Counted from the stretch's first letter, positions 48,428 through 61,248 are shown. The stretch: DNA of 64,000 nt from Chiua virens (GCA_019787685.1 JAHNUO010000006.1:434001-498000); one strand, 5' to 3'. Translations and numbers: made by a program. Notes: generated from the sequence alone by a model not told the origin.

Positions 48428-50525
48428 ATGTCTCCCGCTGTCGTTCCGACTGAAGACCAAGTCAGTCGGTCCACACCTCCGAGAGCTGGATGGTCGACAA
48501 AACTCTATCACGTCGGATGGCGGATTTACCACCATGCGACCAAACACACCGGTGTAGGCATTGTATGCGCAGTAGCGTATTTCGATCCGTGAGTGATCCT
48601 AGTCGAACAGTTCATCATACAATTGGATTGATCGTTGCTACCACAAGTGGGAACTGGAGTGTCGATCTGCAGGCCGGATCGCAGTACGGCTACGCCCTCT
48701 TGTTCGTGGTTCTCCTCTCCGGCATTTTCGCCACCTTTTTGCAGGTTGATCGGTTCAATTTACCACCGATCATACTTCTGAACCATTCCTGTGCAGGTGC
48801 TTGCGGCCCGGTTAGGGGTTGTAACAGGCCTTGGTAAATCCTTCTGTTGCGTGTGCGCTTCAAGGCTGACTTTGACACAGACCTTGCTTCGCATTGCCGC
48901 TTGTTATTCCACGATCGTCCGCGGCATAAGTTGTTGTGGCGATGGGGTGTTCTTTACCCGCTTTATGCTCTTGCTGAGATCGCCATCGTCAGCACGGATT
49001 TGGCGGAATTGCTGGGGTCTGGAATTGCGCTCGTCCTCCTGTTTCCTGCGTTGCCATTATGGGCAGGCCTCTTGCTGACCGCCAGTGACGTCATGTTGAT
49101 CCTCGCGATCAAAAACCCGTTGGAAAGCAGACCAGTGAGATTGTTTGAGGCTATTATTGCCACACTGGTAAGCAAGAGGTCATCCTGGATTGACGATATG
49201 TCTGAACGCCTCTGAAGGTTCTGTCTATACTCATCTGCATGATACTCATTTTATCTAGAGTAACGGTCAATTGGGGAAATACATTCTTCGGATACATTCC
49301 GTCAAAAGAGCTGGTTGCAAACGGTTCCCTCTATACCGGTATGTACTATCCATCTCTCTATACTTGTTCTCATCACTGTTTCAGCTGTGGGGATCATCGG
49401 TGCTACCGTCATGCCACACAGCCTCTTCCTTGGATCCCATCTTGCAACTCAGGATCGACTAGCAAAAGATCCGGATTCACCCAAATTCCCATCAGAGTCG
49501 CCTCAAATGACAGTGTCACAGCGCATGCTTCAATCCATACGTCGCATGTTCAGCTGGAGAAGACTCTTCAGTATTTCCCGCTCGGACGAAACCAGGTATC
49601 CGCGCGACGTCTTGACACACGCTGATCGGGGAAACAGCACGCTTGACTTTATCAGAGCGCATATATACCACGGCATGGCCGATGTTATAATAAGCTTGAT
49701 GGGTCTTGCAGTTATCATCAACTCCGCGTACGTATCGACAAGTCAGCTTGCCTGGTATCACTCTGAGCGTTTGGATACAGCCTCCTTATTCTTTCAAGTG
49801 CCGTTTTCTACTATAACTCAGGAGCGTATGGAAGTGAATCCCCGGCGAGCTTGTTCGAGGCCCATTCGCTAATTAAAGACGCCATTGGAAAAGGCAAGTG
49901 TAGGCCGGTTGAGAATACTCACTCGCTAATCTGCGAACGTAGGTGCTGCTCTCCTGTTTGCTCTGGCTCTGCTTGCTTCAGGGCAGAGTGCATCCATAAT
50001 CGCTACCGTGGCCGGCCAGAGCGTTTCTGAAGGTTTTCTGCGCTGGAAAGTTTCGGTAACAATTTCTCCACCTGGCCTCCCGCTTTATGATGCATTGACG
50101 AATGCACTTAGCCAACCCTGCGCCGTCTGATCACTCGCGCGCTTGGGCTTATCCCGTCCGTCATCGTCGCCTGTGTCATGGGCGAGAACGGCATCAACGC
50201 ATTGCTGGTGGGAAGTCAGGTCGTCCTGTCCATCGTGCTTCCATTCATCATGTTTCCACTCGTCTATCTCACGTCGTCGTCACGCATCATGTCCGTCAAG
50301 TCGGACCCAGTGTCACCAGCTGCGTCCGCATCGCCAGAGCAACTCGGTACGGCTGCTTCGCCACCCCATCACGACGTCAACCACGCGGCGACCATGACAG
50401 ACAAGGAATCTGGCTCCCAAGATCAGGTGGTCAACTTTAGCAACGGTCGGATTGTGAGTGCGGTCGGGTACTTCATTGCGCTCGTCATCCTCGTGGCCGA
50501 CGTTTATGCGTTGGCCACATTGTAG
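48428..50525 (+). CDS. SMF1: Nramp-type divalent metal ion transporter (Smf family)
   Basis: Nramp proteins import Mn2+, Fe2+ and similar ions with protons. The start MSPAVVPTEDQVSRS leads to the first helix GIVCAVAYFDP; the next exon begins GNWSVDLQAGSQYGY, so the metal-binding DPGN motif is split by an intron. Further helices follow: LLSGIFATFLQVLAARLGVV, WGVLYPLYALAEIAIVSTDL, AELLGSGIALVLLFPALPLW and VLSILICMILILS. Helix 6 carries the second metal-binding motif in IIGATVMPHSLFLGSHLA. Then come IYHGMADVIISLMGLAVIIN, ASGQSASIIATVAGQ and VGSQVVLSIVLPFIMFPLVY. A polar loop and a last helix (VGYFIALVILVADVYALATL) close the protein. The intron 49894-49942 (AAAG|GCAAGT to CGTAG) is GC-AG. Location (plasma membrane or vesicle) is not visible from sequence. 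Confidence 0.93.
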
Positions 50526-51824
50526 AATGGATGCGGGGAGTAAAATAATGGGCACTTGTGAACAGAAATTCTTGGTCGAGGGTGCAGGCACTGTAAATAT
50601 TCTATCAGATCGTTGAATAATTATAATTCCTGCTGCCCATCCGATCCAGGGCTGGTGTTATAAATAACTTTCTTCGCCTCCAGCGCATAAACGTGACACT
50701 CAACATCGGATCCACGCGACGTACTAAACCATATCAGTCCATATTGATGTTTCAGCATCCCGACGTGATATTCTCAGCATACGTGATGCAACGACGTCAA
50801 CTGAAACTATCGATCGCCGCCGAACACGTAAGGTTCTAATAAAGGTAACGAGGCTCGGAACGACCTCACAAATCATCCTGACCCTGCATCCATCATGATG
50901 CCCCCCATCTGGATTTGGATTTGGTCCTGACCGATAGGGAGTCGTGGTCCAACTGGCGACGAACGCTTGCCCCGCCGGTTACCAAACGGATTGAGTCAGG
51001 GTGTCAATAAGTCATGAGCATGTGCGACAACGTCGGAGCCCGGAGACGATATGTCGGGCTGCTCACAACGACGTGTGTTTCTGGCGTTTTGCAACGACCT
51101 ATCAAGGACGTTCAATTCAAACTTTAAAAATGCTGCCAGTGTTTTTCTTTTGCACGTATCAACTGCATGTCTTGTGGTATGCGTCGAGTTACAGCCGTGT
51201 ATTCGGGCGGTGACGACACAGATACCCTATGATGCGCACGTTGCAAGTATCAGACGCATCGATCATCGAATATCAGCGCTGAGACACCCACCGTGAATTC
51301 TGGTACGACTAGGAGCACGCCTGTCGGACAGGGGGTTTGATGTTGCTAGCCAAGAGAAAACACCATGTCTTGGTAAGGGAGACAGCACGACCTTGACGGC
51401 TCCTTCAATGACAGTCGGAATGGGCGCTGTTCGGACGCTGATCGTGTTCAGATCTGCCGCATCGACCCACTCACTGTTACATAGTGGCTCACAATGTCTG
51501 TAAGCGAGACTCGGATAGCTCTCCATCATTTGGGAGCTCCAATGGAGCTCCAACTCTCACCCCTTGCCAAGGCCCTGGTCAATGATGATCAGTGTCTGAA
51601 TCACAACCAAGGCTAAGACAACACGTCCGAAAGGCCATGGGGCCTATTGGTATGTTCCCAGACCAGCGCATCGTCACCGTCAATGACAGCGCAAAGGAAT
51701 ACGAATTTTATAAAAATAGCGTACTGCAAGTAGTTACAAAGAAACGAGGAAAACGGATGTCGCACAGGTCCGACAGCAGAGGGAATCACTCGACGAACAC
51801 AGCATACGATGGCTCAGGTGTCGT
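50526..51824. other. Convergent spacer of 1.3 kb, no gene seen
   Basis: Region between the 3' ends of the Nramp gene and the two-RRM gene. It should hold two terminators. Open frames on both strands were read and show no motif or splice pattern. No repeat or RNA gene was recognised. Confidence 0.5.
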
Positions 51825-54586
51825 TTAGCTTCGTTTTTGAGACGCCTGTCAAGACATCGTCAAAAAGGAATAGAGGTGAACGGGTGAAAGACTTGCAAGG
51901 AAAGCCATCAGTTGTTGATATCCAGGGCCACCTGGTTGAGGAGCACCCGGGGGTAAACTCGACATGGGAGGCGGAGACATCATTTGCGGAGGTGGCGGAG
52001 GCATTCCATACTGTGGGGGAGACGATTGTTGGGGTGCCAACGGAGGTTGCTGGGTAGACGACTGTTGGAGTAACGCAAGGATATTTGGAGGTAGCGTTCC
52101 TATTCCCGGCGGCGCTTGTGGTTGTGGCGTTTGGGTTTGTGGTGGCATTTGCCCGTAAGGATTCATGCCTTGGTTAGGTATCGTGGGATACGGGACCGCC
52201 GACTGGTGCATTGATGGCGGAGGGTAGTACGGAGCTGGAGGAGGCGGTGGCTGTGCCATAGGCGGCATCGGGAGCGCAGGAGGAACCGGACCGGGAGCTG
52301 GTTGAGTAGGCGCAGCTCCATTCTGGGGTTGCTTCAAAGCAGCCAACAATTGTTGTACCTTTCTAGCTTGTTCCAAGCGATCATCCGTCTATATCATATC
52401 ATAAACTGACGTTACTTGCAAAGCGTGAACAGAACACACCTGAGAACCAGCAGCTCCGGGAGGAGGCTGAGTGTAAGTGCTTGTCGTGCTTGTCGGCTCG
52501 TTGTGGCTGCCACCCGCAGAGTAAGGTGGACGCGAATCGAATCGATCCCCACCGTAGCCACCACCTCTATCACTGCCATAACCACGACCTCCACGCCCAC
52601 CTCTAGAATCGTCATCGAAGCCTCGTCTGTCACGGTCCCTGAAATCGTCTTTACGATCCCAACCGTCGTCGTAACCACCTCGGCCACGACCTCTGCCACG
52701 ACCTCGACCGCGACCGCGGAAGCCGTGACCTCGGTCCTCCCAATCTCGACCACCATCATATCTTGGCTCACGTCTGGGGCAAAGCTTATATCAATGACTA
52801 TCCCGGAAAAATCAGTCAAAATTTTACCGTTGAGTGGCCGGACCGGTTATCTCGGACTCTTCCCATGCATAAACAATATCCATGGTACCGTCTTGCAAGC
52901 CTTGATGACGCAAGCGATCAAAGGCTTCATCACAATTCTAGTTGGGGGTGAGCGAGACGATAAATGATTGAGCATGACACCTTACCCGCATGTCATAATA
53001 TTCAACATATCGTTGACTGAATAAACATGAGTGACCAGAAGCGACCACGTTCAAGGTACACGTACTCGGTGCGATCTCCAACGAGCATCACGGACTTGAC
53101 ATCTCCGAATTGTTGGAATTTGCGACGCACTTCGTTGTCATCAATGTGTTGACGAGAATCTTTCAACGTGACTATCAGACAGCCTTGGTATTGCTAATCC
53201 AATATTAATGCATGTAAAATCACAGAATTCCAAAGGACGTACTTGATTTTTCTCTCGGTCGCTTCCCCCTTGTTTCTGATCATCACGCGGTAATGAATAA
53301 TGGACATCAATCTAATGTGATGATGTCGTCAGTCAGATCAACCTACGTATTGAAAACAGTAGACCCACCGGTCGACCGCTGATCTCGGAGCCTTGTAAGC
53401 GTTCCCTGGCTCTTTCGGCAGCCCTTAGATCGTACTAAACGGGAAACTAAGCAAAGAATACACAGCATCACCGCTGTAGCTTACATAGGTAACAAAAACC
53501 ATTCCACGCGTGGCAATGAGATCGAAAAACGTCTTAATTTCACCATGTTCTTCAAACGAACGACGGACGTCTTCACTATTGGTTTCGTACTGATAAAAAT
53601 GGGACCGTCAGCATGAATATATATATGCAGTGCAAGCGTAGAATGCATCGCACTTGATGATAACTTGCCTTGATATTCCGAATAAATAGCGTCCGACAAG
53701 GTCGCTCGCGCTGTATGCGTTCTTCAATAATGGAATCATGGACCTTGTCATCACGTTCACGGCGGATAACCCTTCGGGTACGACCAAAGCCACCTTCATC
53801 GTAGTTGGCGTCGGAGGCTTCTAACAAGGATTGATGCGGTGAGATCAAGAATTTCAAAAGGCAGAAAACCAAGTTGGCGGTGAGGCAGAATGAAGGCATG
53901 GAGCGCATCAAGTCGCAGAGTACGAATGAGAATTCTCTGGGGAAACTCAAAGCATCACGTCGCCCAGGGTGATAAAATAATGAACGAATGACGTGTGGCA
54001 AACTCATTTCCTGGCATTTTGCTGGAACGTCCAACTTCACTGCTTTCGCTAATGAATAGCTCAAAGCTCGCGACGAAGGGTCTTAATGCCTGCTGGGCTA
54101 CTGAAAGAATACCCAGCTAAGAATGCAACGAGGCTGCCAGTTTTACCCCGCTTTGGCTGCGGCTCAACTGATGCGACGACGTATAACAAATGCCTATATT
54201 CGCACTGTATGTTCAGTCTCAATTTCAAGCGCACCTTCAAAATTGTTGTAACCCTGTGTGTAACCCTCTGATGTGATCTGGGAAGTGTACTGAGGGGAAG
54301 GAGTTGCACCCGAGTAACTACCAGTTCCAGTTTGATAGAAATGGTCTTGGGTGCTCGTATCGTAGCTATTGTATGTGCTGACCTCGGCTTGATGTTGATT
54401 TTGATCATAGGGACTAGAAGGAGCGCTGTCGTAGCCATTATGAAAGTTGCCCCGACCGCGACCGAAGCTTCTCCCACGTGACGTGCCGCCTCTGTGATTG
54501 TAGGATCTATCGGGCCCTGGTCCACCGGGAGTACCACCCCTTCTATGCCCACCATCAAAACCGCCGTAAGGATGATGACGATTCAT
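51825..54586 (-). CDS. RNA-binding protein with two RRMs, RGG and Pro/Gln-rich regions (Mei2-like)
   Basis: A cytoplasmic or nuclear RNA-binding protein. The N-terminus from 54586 is Gly/Tyr/Arg-rich (MNRHHPYGGFDGGHRRGG, GRSFGRGRGNFHNG). The first RRM reads PCRTLFIRNIK, then NSEDVRRSFEEHGEIKTFFD and LIATRGMVFVTY with YDLRAAERARERL. The second reads GCLIVTLKDSRQHIDDNEVR, RRKFQQFGDVKSVML, RYVEYYDMRNCDEAFDRL. A long Arg/Gly repeat (GFRGRGRGRGRGRGGYD) follows, then a helix EQARKVQQLLAALKQP and a Pro/Gln-rich tail. The paired RRMs joined this way resemble Mei2-type proteins, but the Mei2 C-terminal RRM3 is not seen. The last intron may be GC-AG (51846-51896, CTT|GCAAGT), giving an end ASQKRS at 51825; with a GT donor four bases on the end differs. 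Confidence 0.82.
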
Positions 54587-54943
54587 TTTCTGAGGTTTAT
54601 TTTTCTTTCTGTTGCTTTCAGGACAACACGGGGGGAAGACACGAGCACTGAGCAAGCGAGCTTAGCAGACGGCGAGAACTGAAACGACGAGAGAAATGCG
54701 TGATGGCGGCGACACTGAGAAGAAACTTTCTGGACGATGTAGCTTAGCCTAGGACAGAGAGCAAATGCGAGGTGATGGCGGTCAACAAGCAAGCATGCGC
54801 AATGCAAAATTTTGCGCATGTCCACTTGCTCGTGGGAATAATGTATTAGGTAATACGCAGAACGCAAGCCTGCGGCCCTGCACCGCTGCACGACGAGCTC
54901 AACTTTCCTTACGTCTCCTTCTTTTACTTCCCTACCGCGACCA
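54587..54943. promoter_or_regulatory. Divergent promoter region, RRM gene / RAB5
   Basis: A 357-bp stretch between two outward-reading starts. No coding segment or TATA box stands out; role inferred from gene orientation. Confidence 0.4.
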
Positions 54944-55942
54944 ATGTCAAAACAATTCCAGTTCAAGCTTGTTCTACTCGGTATGCATTATCCTCTTGAC
55001 CATTTAGACTTCTCTTATTCATTTCCTCTAGGCGAGTCTGCAGTTGGAAAGTCCAGGTACCGTCGACCCACCTTGCTGTGAACTCATCATTCAAGGGCCT
55101 TTGAGCAGTCTAGTCCTGCGCTTCGTCAAGGACCAATTCGACGATTATCGAGAAAGCACTATCGGTGGTATACTGTTTCAACTTGCCATCTGACACGCTC
55201 ACTTACCATTCCATAGCTGCGTTCTTGACACAGACCGTCACACTGGATGATCAAACGACAGTGAAATTCGAGATCTGGTATATTTTTCGCTTTCGTGCGA
55301 GGGACGCATAACTCATTCCTTTGCAGGGATACTGCAGGTCAAGAACGGTACAAGGTGTGTTGGCACGTTTACGTTGGTGAAAAGCGGCATCTGATGGTTG
55401 CTTGGATCTCTTGACAGTCTCTCGTACGTCCTCTTCAATTCTCACTTTCGGATCGAGATTGAATAGTACTCGTGTGGTACAGGCTCCTATGTACTATCGC
55501 AATGCAAATTGTGCAGTGGTAGTATACGATATCACCCAAGCGTCATCGCTCGAGAAAGCACGAAACTGGATTCGGGAACTCCAACGCCAAGCCGATCCAT
55601 CTATAGTGATCGCACTCTGCGGAAACAAGGCCGACCTTGCCGCGCGTCGCCAGGTCACGCAAGAAGAAGCACAGAAGTATGCCCAAGAAGAAGGTCTGAT
55701 GTGGAGCGAAACCAGTGCCAAGACGGGAGAGGGCGTTGCAGATATATTCACAGCCTATCGGTACGTCCGGATAAATCTTCTGTCCGCCCAGGTTCTTAGC
55801 GATTACAGCCAAGAAACTACCGCTCACCGCACCTCCATCATCACGGACCGGTGCTCGTGGTGGTCCTGCTGGAGCACGGCAGGGAGTTGATCTCAACAGA
55901 CAAGCCGCCTCCCAGAACGGCGGTGAGGCTTGCAACTGCTAG
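54944..55942 (+). CDS. VPS21: Rab5-type GTPase (Vps21/Ypt5), one apparent +1 break
   Basis: Rab5 controls early-endosome fusion. Exons include 54944-54980, a 25-nt exon 55032-55056, and 55109-55167. Motifs: P-loop [10 protein letters not shown], Rab5-specific switch I STIGAAFLTQT, switch [32 protein letters not shown] and [15 protein letters not shown]. The tail ends GGEACNC, a CxC double-prenylation signal. At about 55756, in IFTA followed by IAKKLPL, one surplus T must be ignored; then the following GT-AG intron (donor GTACGT, acceptor ACAG) joins perfectly. Read literally, the protein would end in an unrelated tail without the prenylation cysteines. Family certain; the break is probably an artefact. 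Confidence 0.94.
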
Positions 55943-56277
55943 TCGCGAGTTCTACCTCGCCTCCTGGTCTTCCCCAGCCTGCACGTTAATTTGTCCCTCT
56001 CATTCCACATGTAATATAACGTACATTGCGACATGCTGAACTTGGGTAATAATCATACTACATGTGTTGACATTATGGTTAGCACGAAATACATAGAGTC
56101 TAGGATCATATGCGCCTCAGGCCTCAATACCAGTATCATGACCTTGTCCATCTAAGAAGCGTATCTATATCTACGATAAGCAAATAATCTATAAATTAGT
56201 GTCCAACAGTGTTGCTGTCAACAATGACCATGAGCTATCTATTGCTTTGGGGTATCCGCGAATGCCCCAGCTCTTTA
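55943..56277. other. Convergent terminator region RAB5 / RasGEF
   Basis: AT-rich 335-bp stretch between two facing stop codons; it should hold both polyadenylation sites. Nothing else seen. Confidence 0.5.
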
Positions 56278-58062
56278 TCAACGAACAACTTTAGCCGACC
56301 GAATGGCTCGGAGTTCGTCGTCGATGAATCTCCGCAAAGACTTTATGATTTCAAACTGGTAAGGCGAAGATTGATGACGTAGCATGTTATGCAAGCGGTG
56401 GTCGAATTTGTATCGGCGGCGAAGGACGATATACGATTACCAGAGCGATCCACTTGTAGCTCCTTGATGCGGTACAAATATTTACGCACAAAAGGTACAC
56501 ACGGACCCCTGGCGGCGTCCATGGCGTCCTCGAGGCGATGGAACTTGTTTGAGGCATCAACCAAGTTTCGTAGGGTCGCAAAAATCGGCTGATAGGCGCA
56601 ACGTGCCCATGCAGATTCGAGCGAGGGCAGCGCCACAGATCCAGCCAACACCAAGACGATGGCGCAGAACGAATCGAAATTGCCAAGCGTTTGACAGGCC
56701 TATAACCGAAAGAATGACTGGTTAGTTCAAGATGCCAGCAATCAAGACCACTAAAACAAGAACAAAGACAAATCACCTCGGCAACCCGGATCCAAAAGTC
56801 CAGGACATCAGCTTGTCGTGTCATCTCGGTATCCGCGACAGACAGTTGTACCCACGAGGCAACGTGCTCGTGCGTATCGAAAAAGCGCCGCAGCCCTGTT
56901 ACCTCGGTGTTTCTTCGGCTTGACATCCAGTTGAGACAATCGTTTTTGCGGATGGTGGCGTACAAAGCATGCATCAAAACACACAACTGTTTTGCCAGAC
57001 TGTGGGGATCCCAGATGGTGAGTTCGAGTGATTTGATATGTGACACGCGCTGATTGTGGCGCGCCGAGTGAAAAACTGTTGATATGGTATCCAAAACATT
57101 TTAGGATTGGTCATTAATGATATTTTGATCACGTCGTAGGAAAAACTACTTGCTGTCTTGGGAAGTGGCAGCTGACTCGTGCGCATGAGACGTGAACGAC
57201 TTTTCGGACTCGAAGCCAGAGGTAAGCTCTGAAAGGCCGTCGTCCGAGTTAACGGGAGCTGTCAAGAAAGGGGGCGACGCGTCGTATGGGCGCGACCGGC
57301 GGCGTAATGCCGTACGAAGGAACGCAGGACTTGCGGGCCGTGTGAGTTGTGATGCCTCAAGCTCGGATAGAAAGGGCCGTTGGGGACAGTGCGGTAGTGG
57401 GCTCTCGCCGGCGGGTGTTGAAGGGACACGAATATCGCCCATGTCGGAGAATTGTTCGGAACATGACAGATTCATGGAGTATTCGCAATTATGGTCCCGC
57501 GATCTCTCATCAAAGAAGTGGTACGGGACCAGATCTGTCGGAGTTACGAGCTGGAACTGGGTAAGGTCCCGGTGTTTCAGCAATTGAGCGCCGGAAAGGC
57601 CTGAGGACGTACCTTGCAATCTTCACGAACAGGAACCCATGGGTCATAACCCGCGGAGAGAGGATGGTCAATTGAACTTTCGTACGACCATGATTCTTCG
57701 TCTGACTGCACAATCCTGCTCCTATCCAATGGCTGGACAAAGGAGCTTGGTATCCACCCAACCTTGTCCCTCTCGGACCGCATGGCTGCCCACCATCCTG
57801 AATGCTCTTGCTTGACGATGGTCAACACTTCGTCCTTGAGGAATGACAAGTGGTCCGGATCCGGAGACTCGAAGTCGTGCATGCAGAGCACATGGAAAAA
57901 GAAACGATGGTCACTTGTGCTCGGTGTCGTCCCAGGAGTAATGCTCCGGGTGGTAGGGGAAGACGAACAAGACGAAGAATCAGACGAGCATTTCGTGAGG
58001 GGTGGTATGTCTGTTGAGATACGCGGCAGTACCTTGCACTGACGGAGTCGGGCGTCAAGCAT
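56278..58062 (-). CDS. Compact SH3-RasGEF protein (one apparent frame break)
   Basis: Cdc25-type exchange factors load GTP onto Ras. The start at 58062 (MLDARLRQCKVLPRIST) is preferred over an ATG at 58149. A Ser/Thr-rich leader is followed by an SH3 domain: FFHVLCMHDFESPDPDHLSF, LKDEVLTIVKQEHSGWWAAM, DKVGWIPSSFVQPLD, with the ALYDF-like, GWW and PSSFV positions present. After a disordered linker of about 230 residues the RasGEF core appears: IWDPHSLAKQLCVLMHALYA, FFDTHEHVASWVQLSVADTE, ADVLDFWIRVAEACQTLGNF, CAIVLVLAGSVALPSLESAW and PCVPFVRKYLYRIKELQ. It ends EIIKSLRRFIDDELRAIRSA at 56278. No REM (RasGEF-N) domain is visible. Near 56436-56443 one base is missing or two are surplus before the last segment (YKFDHRLHNMLRHQSSPYQ). 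Confidence 0.82.
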
Positions 58063-58766
58063 TTTCGGGAAAGGGGGAAAGGTATGATTGAATGAGGCAC
58101 GATAGTAACGCGCACTGTATTTTATCCTTGCAAGAGAATGCTCAATCATCTCTGGGCAAGATTAGCACAGGTCGTGATCGGCCCATCTGAGTCTGTATTT
58201 TCACTTCATGACGGACTCGGACGAACCGGTGCGCCACCCGAGATGGCCCATCAACTGGACGTGTACGACGTGTCCGTCCAAGGCATGTCACTCTAGCCTG
58301 CAACAACTGATGCGGTTTTCGGTGACAAGGACGAAAGACGGCCAAGTTGTTACCTGGACCAGCAGGTCTACGGGCTGGGTGTGCAAGCAGACAGGTATGC
58401 AAGGCCAGTTGAATGGGATGGGGTCATTGTACAGCAGTCTAGCAACGATGATAGTCGTCCAGCACGGCCTTTGGGTTGCCAGTGGAAATACATCCGTTGG
58501 GGAAACTTGATGTCCTCGAATCAGGGCCGGTTAGTCCCGGTCGCACTGTGAAAATATATAATGATGGGGATGATCATTGATCAAAGGACGAGTTGGTCTG
58601 GGGTACAGCATCACTAGGAATTGCATGAGTAATTCAATGGAGGAGGAAAGTGATGCCAGTGAATGGCCCGGGCTGCCGATCTCGGCCGCGGTCCGTACCG
58701 GCACTCAGGCTGCTGCGCGTCCTGGTATTCGACTTGGACTTCCTGTGCACGCTGTCACTCTCAACG
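58063..58766. promoter_or_regulatory. Divergent region between RasGEF and IST1 genes
   Basis: A 704-bp spacer from which both neighbours are read outward. A 100-codon open frame on the plus strand at 58208 has no recognisable features. Both promoters should lie here; none is marked by a clear motif. Confidence 0.4.
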
Positions 58767-59982
58767 ATGCCTACCCCCACATGGAATTCCGCAAAAGCAA
58801 AGGTATGGCCCGTTCATCCGACTCATAAAACATCCCTTATCCATTCGTTTCGTGCAGGTACAACTTCGGTAAGTCTCGACAGTTTGCGGAGATGGATATA
58901 CGGAGCGCGTGATGTCTCGAATGAGCTAGACTCTCCGTTCAGCGTCTTCGAACAGTGCAGCAGAAACGGGAAGCACAGGCCAAGAGTTCTCGACGTGACA
59001 TCGCACTGTTATTAGAGAAGGGAAAGATCGAGAGTGCGCGGATCAAGGTCGAAGCAAGTGGGTCCCCAACCCAATTTACGCAACCACCTCATGTCACGCT
59101 GACCACACCGGCACCTCGTTTGTCATCTTCTCATCAGTTATCAATGAGGACACCAACCTCGAACTTCTGGAACTCTTGGAACTCTACTGTGAGCTCCTGA
59201 TAGCCCGCTTTGGATTGCTCGATCTAAAGTAGGCGAGCACACCCATCATTGACCGTGTAATTCATCTCACCTCTGTCTTAGCACCCGTGAGCCTGATCAG
59301 GGGATTAAAGAGGGGGTTTGTGCCATCATTCACGCAGCGCAGAGAACCGAGGTGAAAGGTAAGATTCCATTTTTCGGTCATCAGCTAATTTTCCTGATCG
59401 TTTGATCACTCGTAAGAACTCCACGTACTACGCGAACTCCTCGTGACGAAGTACGGCCGAGAATTCACCACAGCGGTTCTTGAGAACCGCGGGGATTGTG
59501 TCAATAACCGAGTAAGCACATCTTGCTTAGACCCTGCTCCACTCGTCCCCCAGCAAAGTCGACCCTAAAATTGATGTTCTAAGGTTGCGAGGAAGCTGGT
59601 GGTTGAGACGCCGTCGACCGAACTGGTTGATGGCTATCTCACGGAGATAAGCAAGGCATACGGGGTCAAGTGGTCGTCCTCCACCGCGGTTGCTAAAGAT
59701 GAGACCGGCAAACTGGTTGGTATTTCTTCATCCTCTACCGCTCTGCTTACACTCCTCTCTCAGAATCAAACCCAAGGTCCAGAGGGAACTTCAGAGGCCC
59801 TTCCAAGCTACTCGGAAGAGGGACCCCCTAGTGTCACCAAATTACCAGACCTGCCACCGACGGAAGAGGAAGAAGAGAAGGCTGCAAGAAGAACAGACAA
59901 TATTACCACGCCTACTAAGCAAGTCCCCGAGGACGACTTTGAGTCTTTGGCACGTCGCTTCCAGGAATTAAAGAAACGCTAG
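58767..59982 (+). CDS. IST1: Ist1, ESCRT-III-like regulator
   Basis: Ist1 binds Did2 and the AAA ATPase Vps4 and tunes ESCRT-III disassembly on endosomes. The start MPTPTWNSAKAK lies at 58767; short exons add VQLR and LSVQRLRTVQQKREAQAKS. The Ist1 helical core follows: SRRDIALLLEKGKIESARIK, then VEAIINEDTNLELLELLELY and CELLIARFGLLDL, then TREPDQGIKEGVCAIIHAAQ, RTEVKELHVLRELLVTKYGR, EFTTAVLENR and VNNRVARKLVVETPSTELVD. A disordered acidic linker leads to the C-terminal MIT-interacting motif DDFESLARRFQELKKR. All junctions are in phase (one needs the donor GTGGGT after GAAGCAA). This and RAB5 are both endosomal but lie on either side of the RasGEF, so no operon-like link is implied. Confidence 0.92.
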
Positions 59983-61248
59983 GCAAGTTCGATGGACAGG
60001 AAACGAATTGTAGTTTCAGCTTCGTTAAGCTTCATCCGTGAAACCAATCGGAATACCCTCTACCCCGCCGTGCGTTGATCGTATAAAGTTCGCACACTGT
60101 ATCTGGATGTTTTGTTGTTTCAACATGTACCTCATGACCATGAGCGTATTTCTATGTGGCAGCAACACACCGGCGACGCTTTGAGCAAAGTCCGCCGCCG
60201 ACTACACCCGCCGAACGTGACAGAGACGTTGCTCATGCCCGTGGAGGTGTGACGCGGATAGCTACTCGTACACGGCTAAATGGCAGTTGAAATATCCGAG
60301 GAAGAACTACATGGTGGTGTGCACACCGTGCGCAGCAGGCAAGGTCAGGGACGTCCGAATGGTAGCTACGTGTGAGGACTAAATCCGACACATACCATGA
60401 GGTAATGGTGTAGGTGTGCTAAACGGTCAGAGTTGTGTGCGTGCAACTGTTAACTATTATGGAGTTTCAGATCTTTCAGATGTCGATATCGATAAGACTT
60501 GAGCACAAATAGGGAATTGAAAAAGAAAACTCTGGGCGAGTGCGATTGACTCGGAGATGGGGAGGCAGTATTTGGGCATAATTAGAACCTGGTACGGTAA
60601 AATAAAAGCTGATATGATGCTTTCCCCCGCAGCTTGTATCACCGACGATTCATCCAGTCGGCGGCAATATTTGAACCGGATGGGCGAGTACACTAGGTGG
60701 TGTGGTAGTCGACACCACCAAAGCACTTTATGTCCGCAATGCACCCCTGCGTGGTCTCACGGACGGTTTTGAGTTAGTCCATCTCGTTGTAGTTACCCAG
60801 AAAAGGGAAACAGTGACATCGAGGTCAATCTGGAATCTAGAACAAGTAGGTGGCAGAACTCGATATTGACAGTATGGTGACGGCATGTAGCAGAAATTTG
60901 AGACCCTGCGGCATGCTGCAGCGATCTAAGGCTGAAATTTGTTGGACAGTCGGCGCGGTAGGCCGTTTGGATCAGACCATGCGGAAGGAGGATGGACCGC
61001 TGGGTGAGGTATCGCTAAAGCGAGTAGTACGTGTCGAAGACCGTCCATGTGAGCGAGGTCAAGGCATAAGAGAGGAGCCAGCTGAGAAAAGAAGGAGAGG
61101 GCGATGCAAGTGGTAGTCCTCGGGTGTTGCGGCGGTATATGAGTGTGAATGACGGAGCAATACGAATGTCCGCCGACTTCACCTTCACCCTACATTTATC
61201 ATTTACATTTATACCCCTGCCACTACATGCGCGTCTCTTTCATCCCCC
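59983..61248. other. Spacer of 1.3 kb, no gene seen
   Basis: Region between IST1 and the methyltransferase gene. A TATA-like CATTTATACCCC near 61205 lies about 40 bp upstream of the methyltransferase start and may be its promoter. Other open frames show no motif. No RNA gene was recognised. Confidence 0.5.

Noticed and set aside
58208..58510. 100-codon plus-strand frame between RasGEF and IST1
   Set aside because: No homology recognised, no conserved motif, and it sits in the divergent promoter region.
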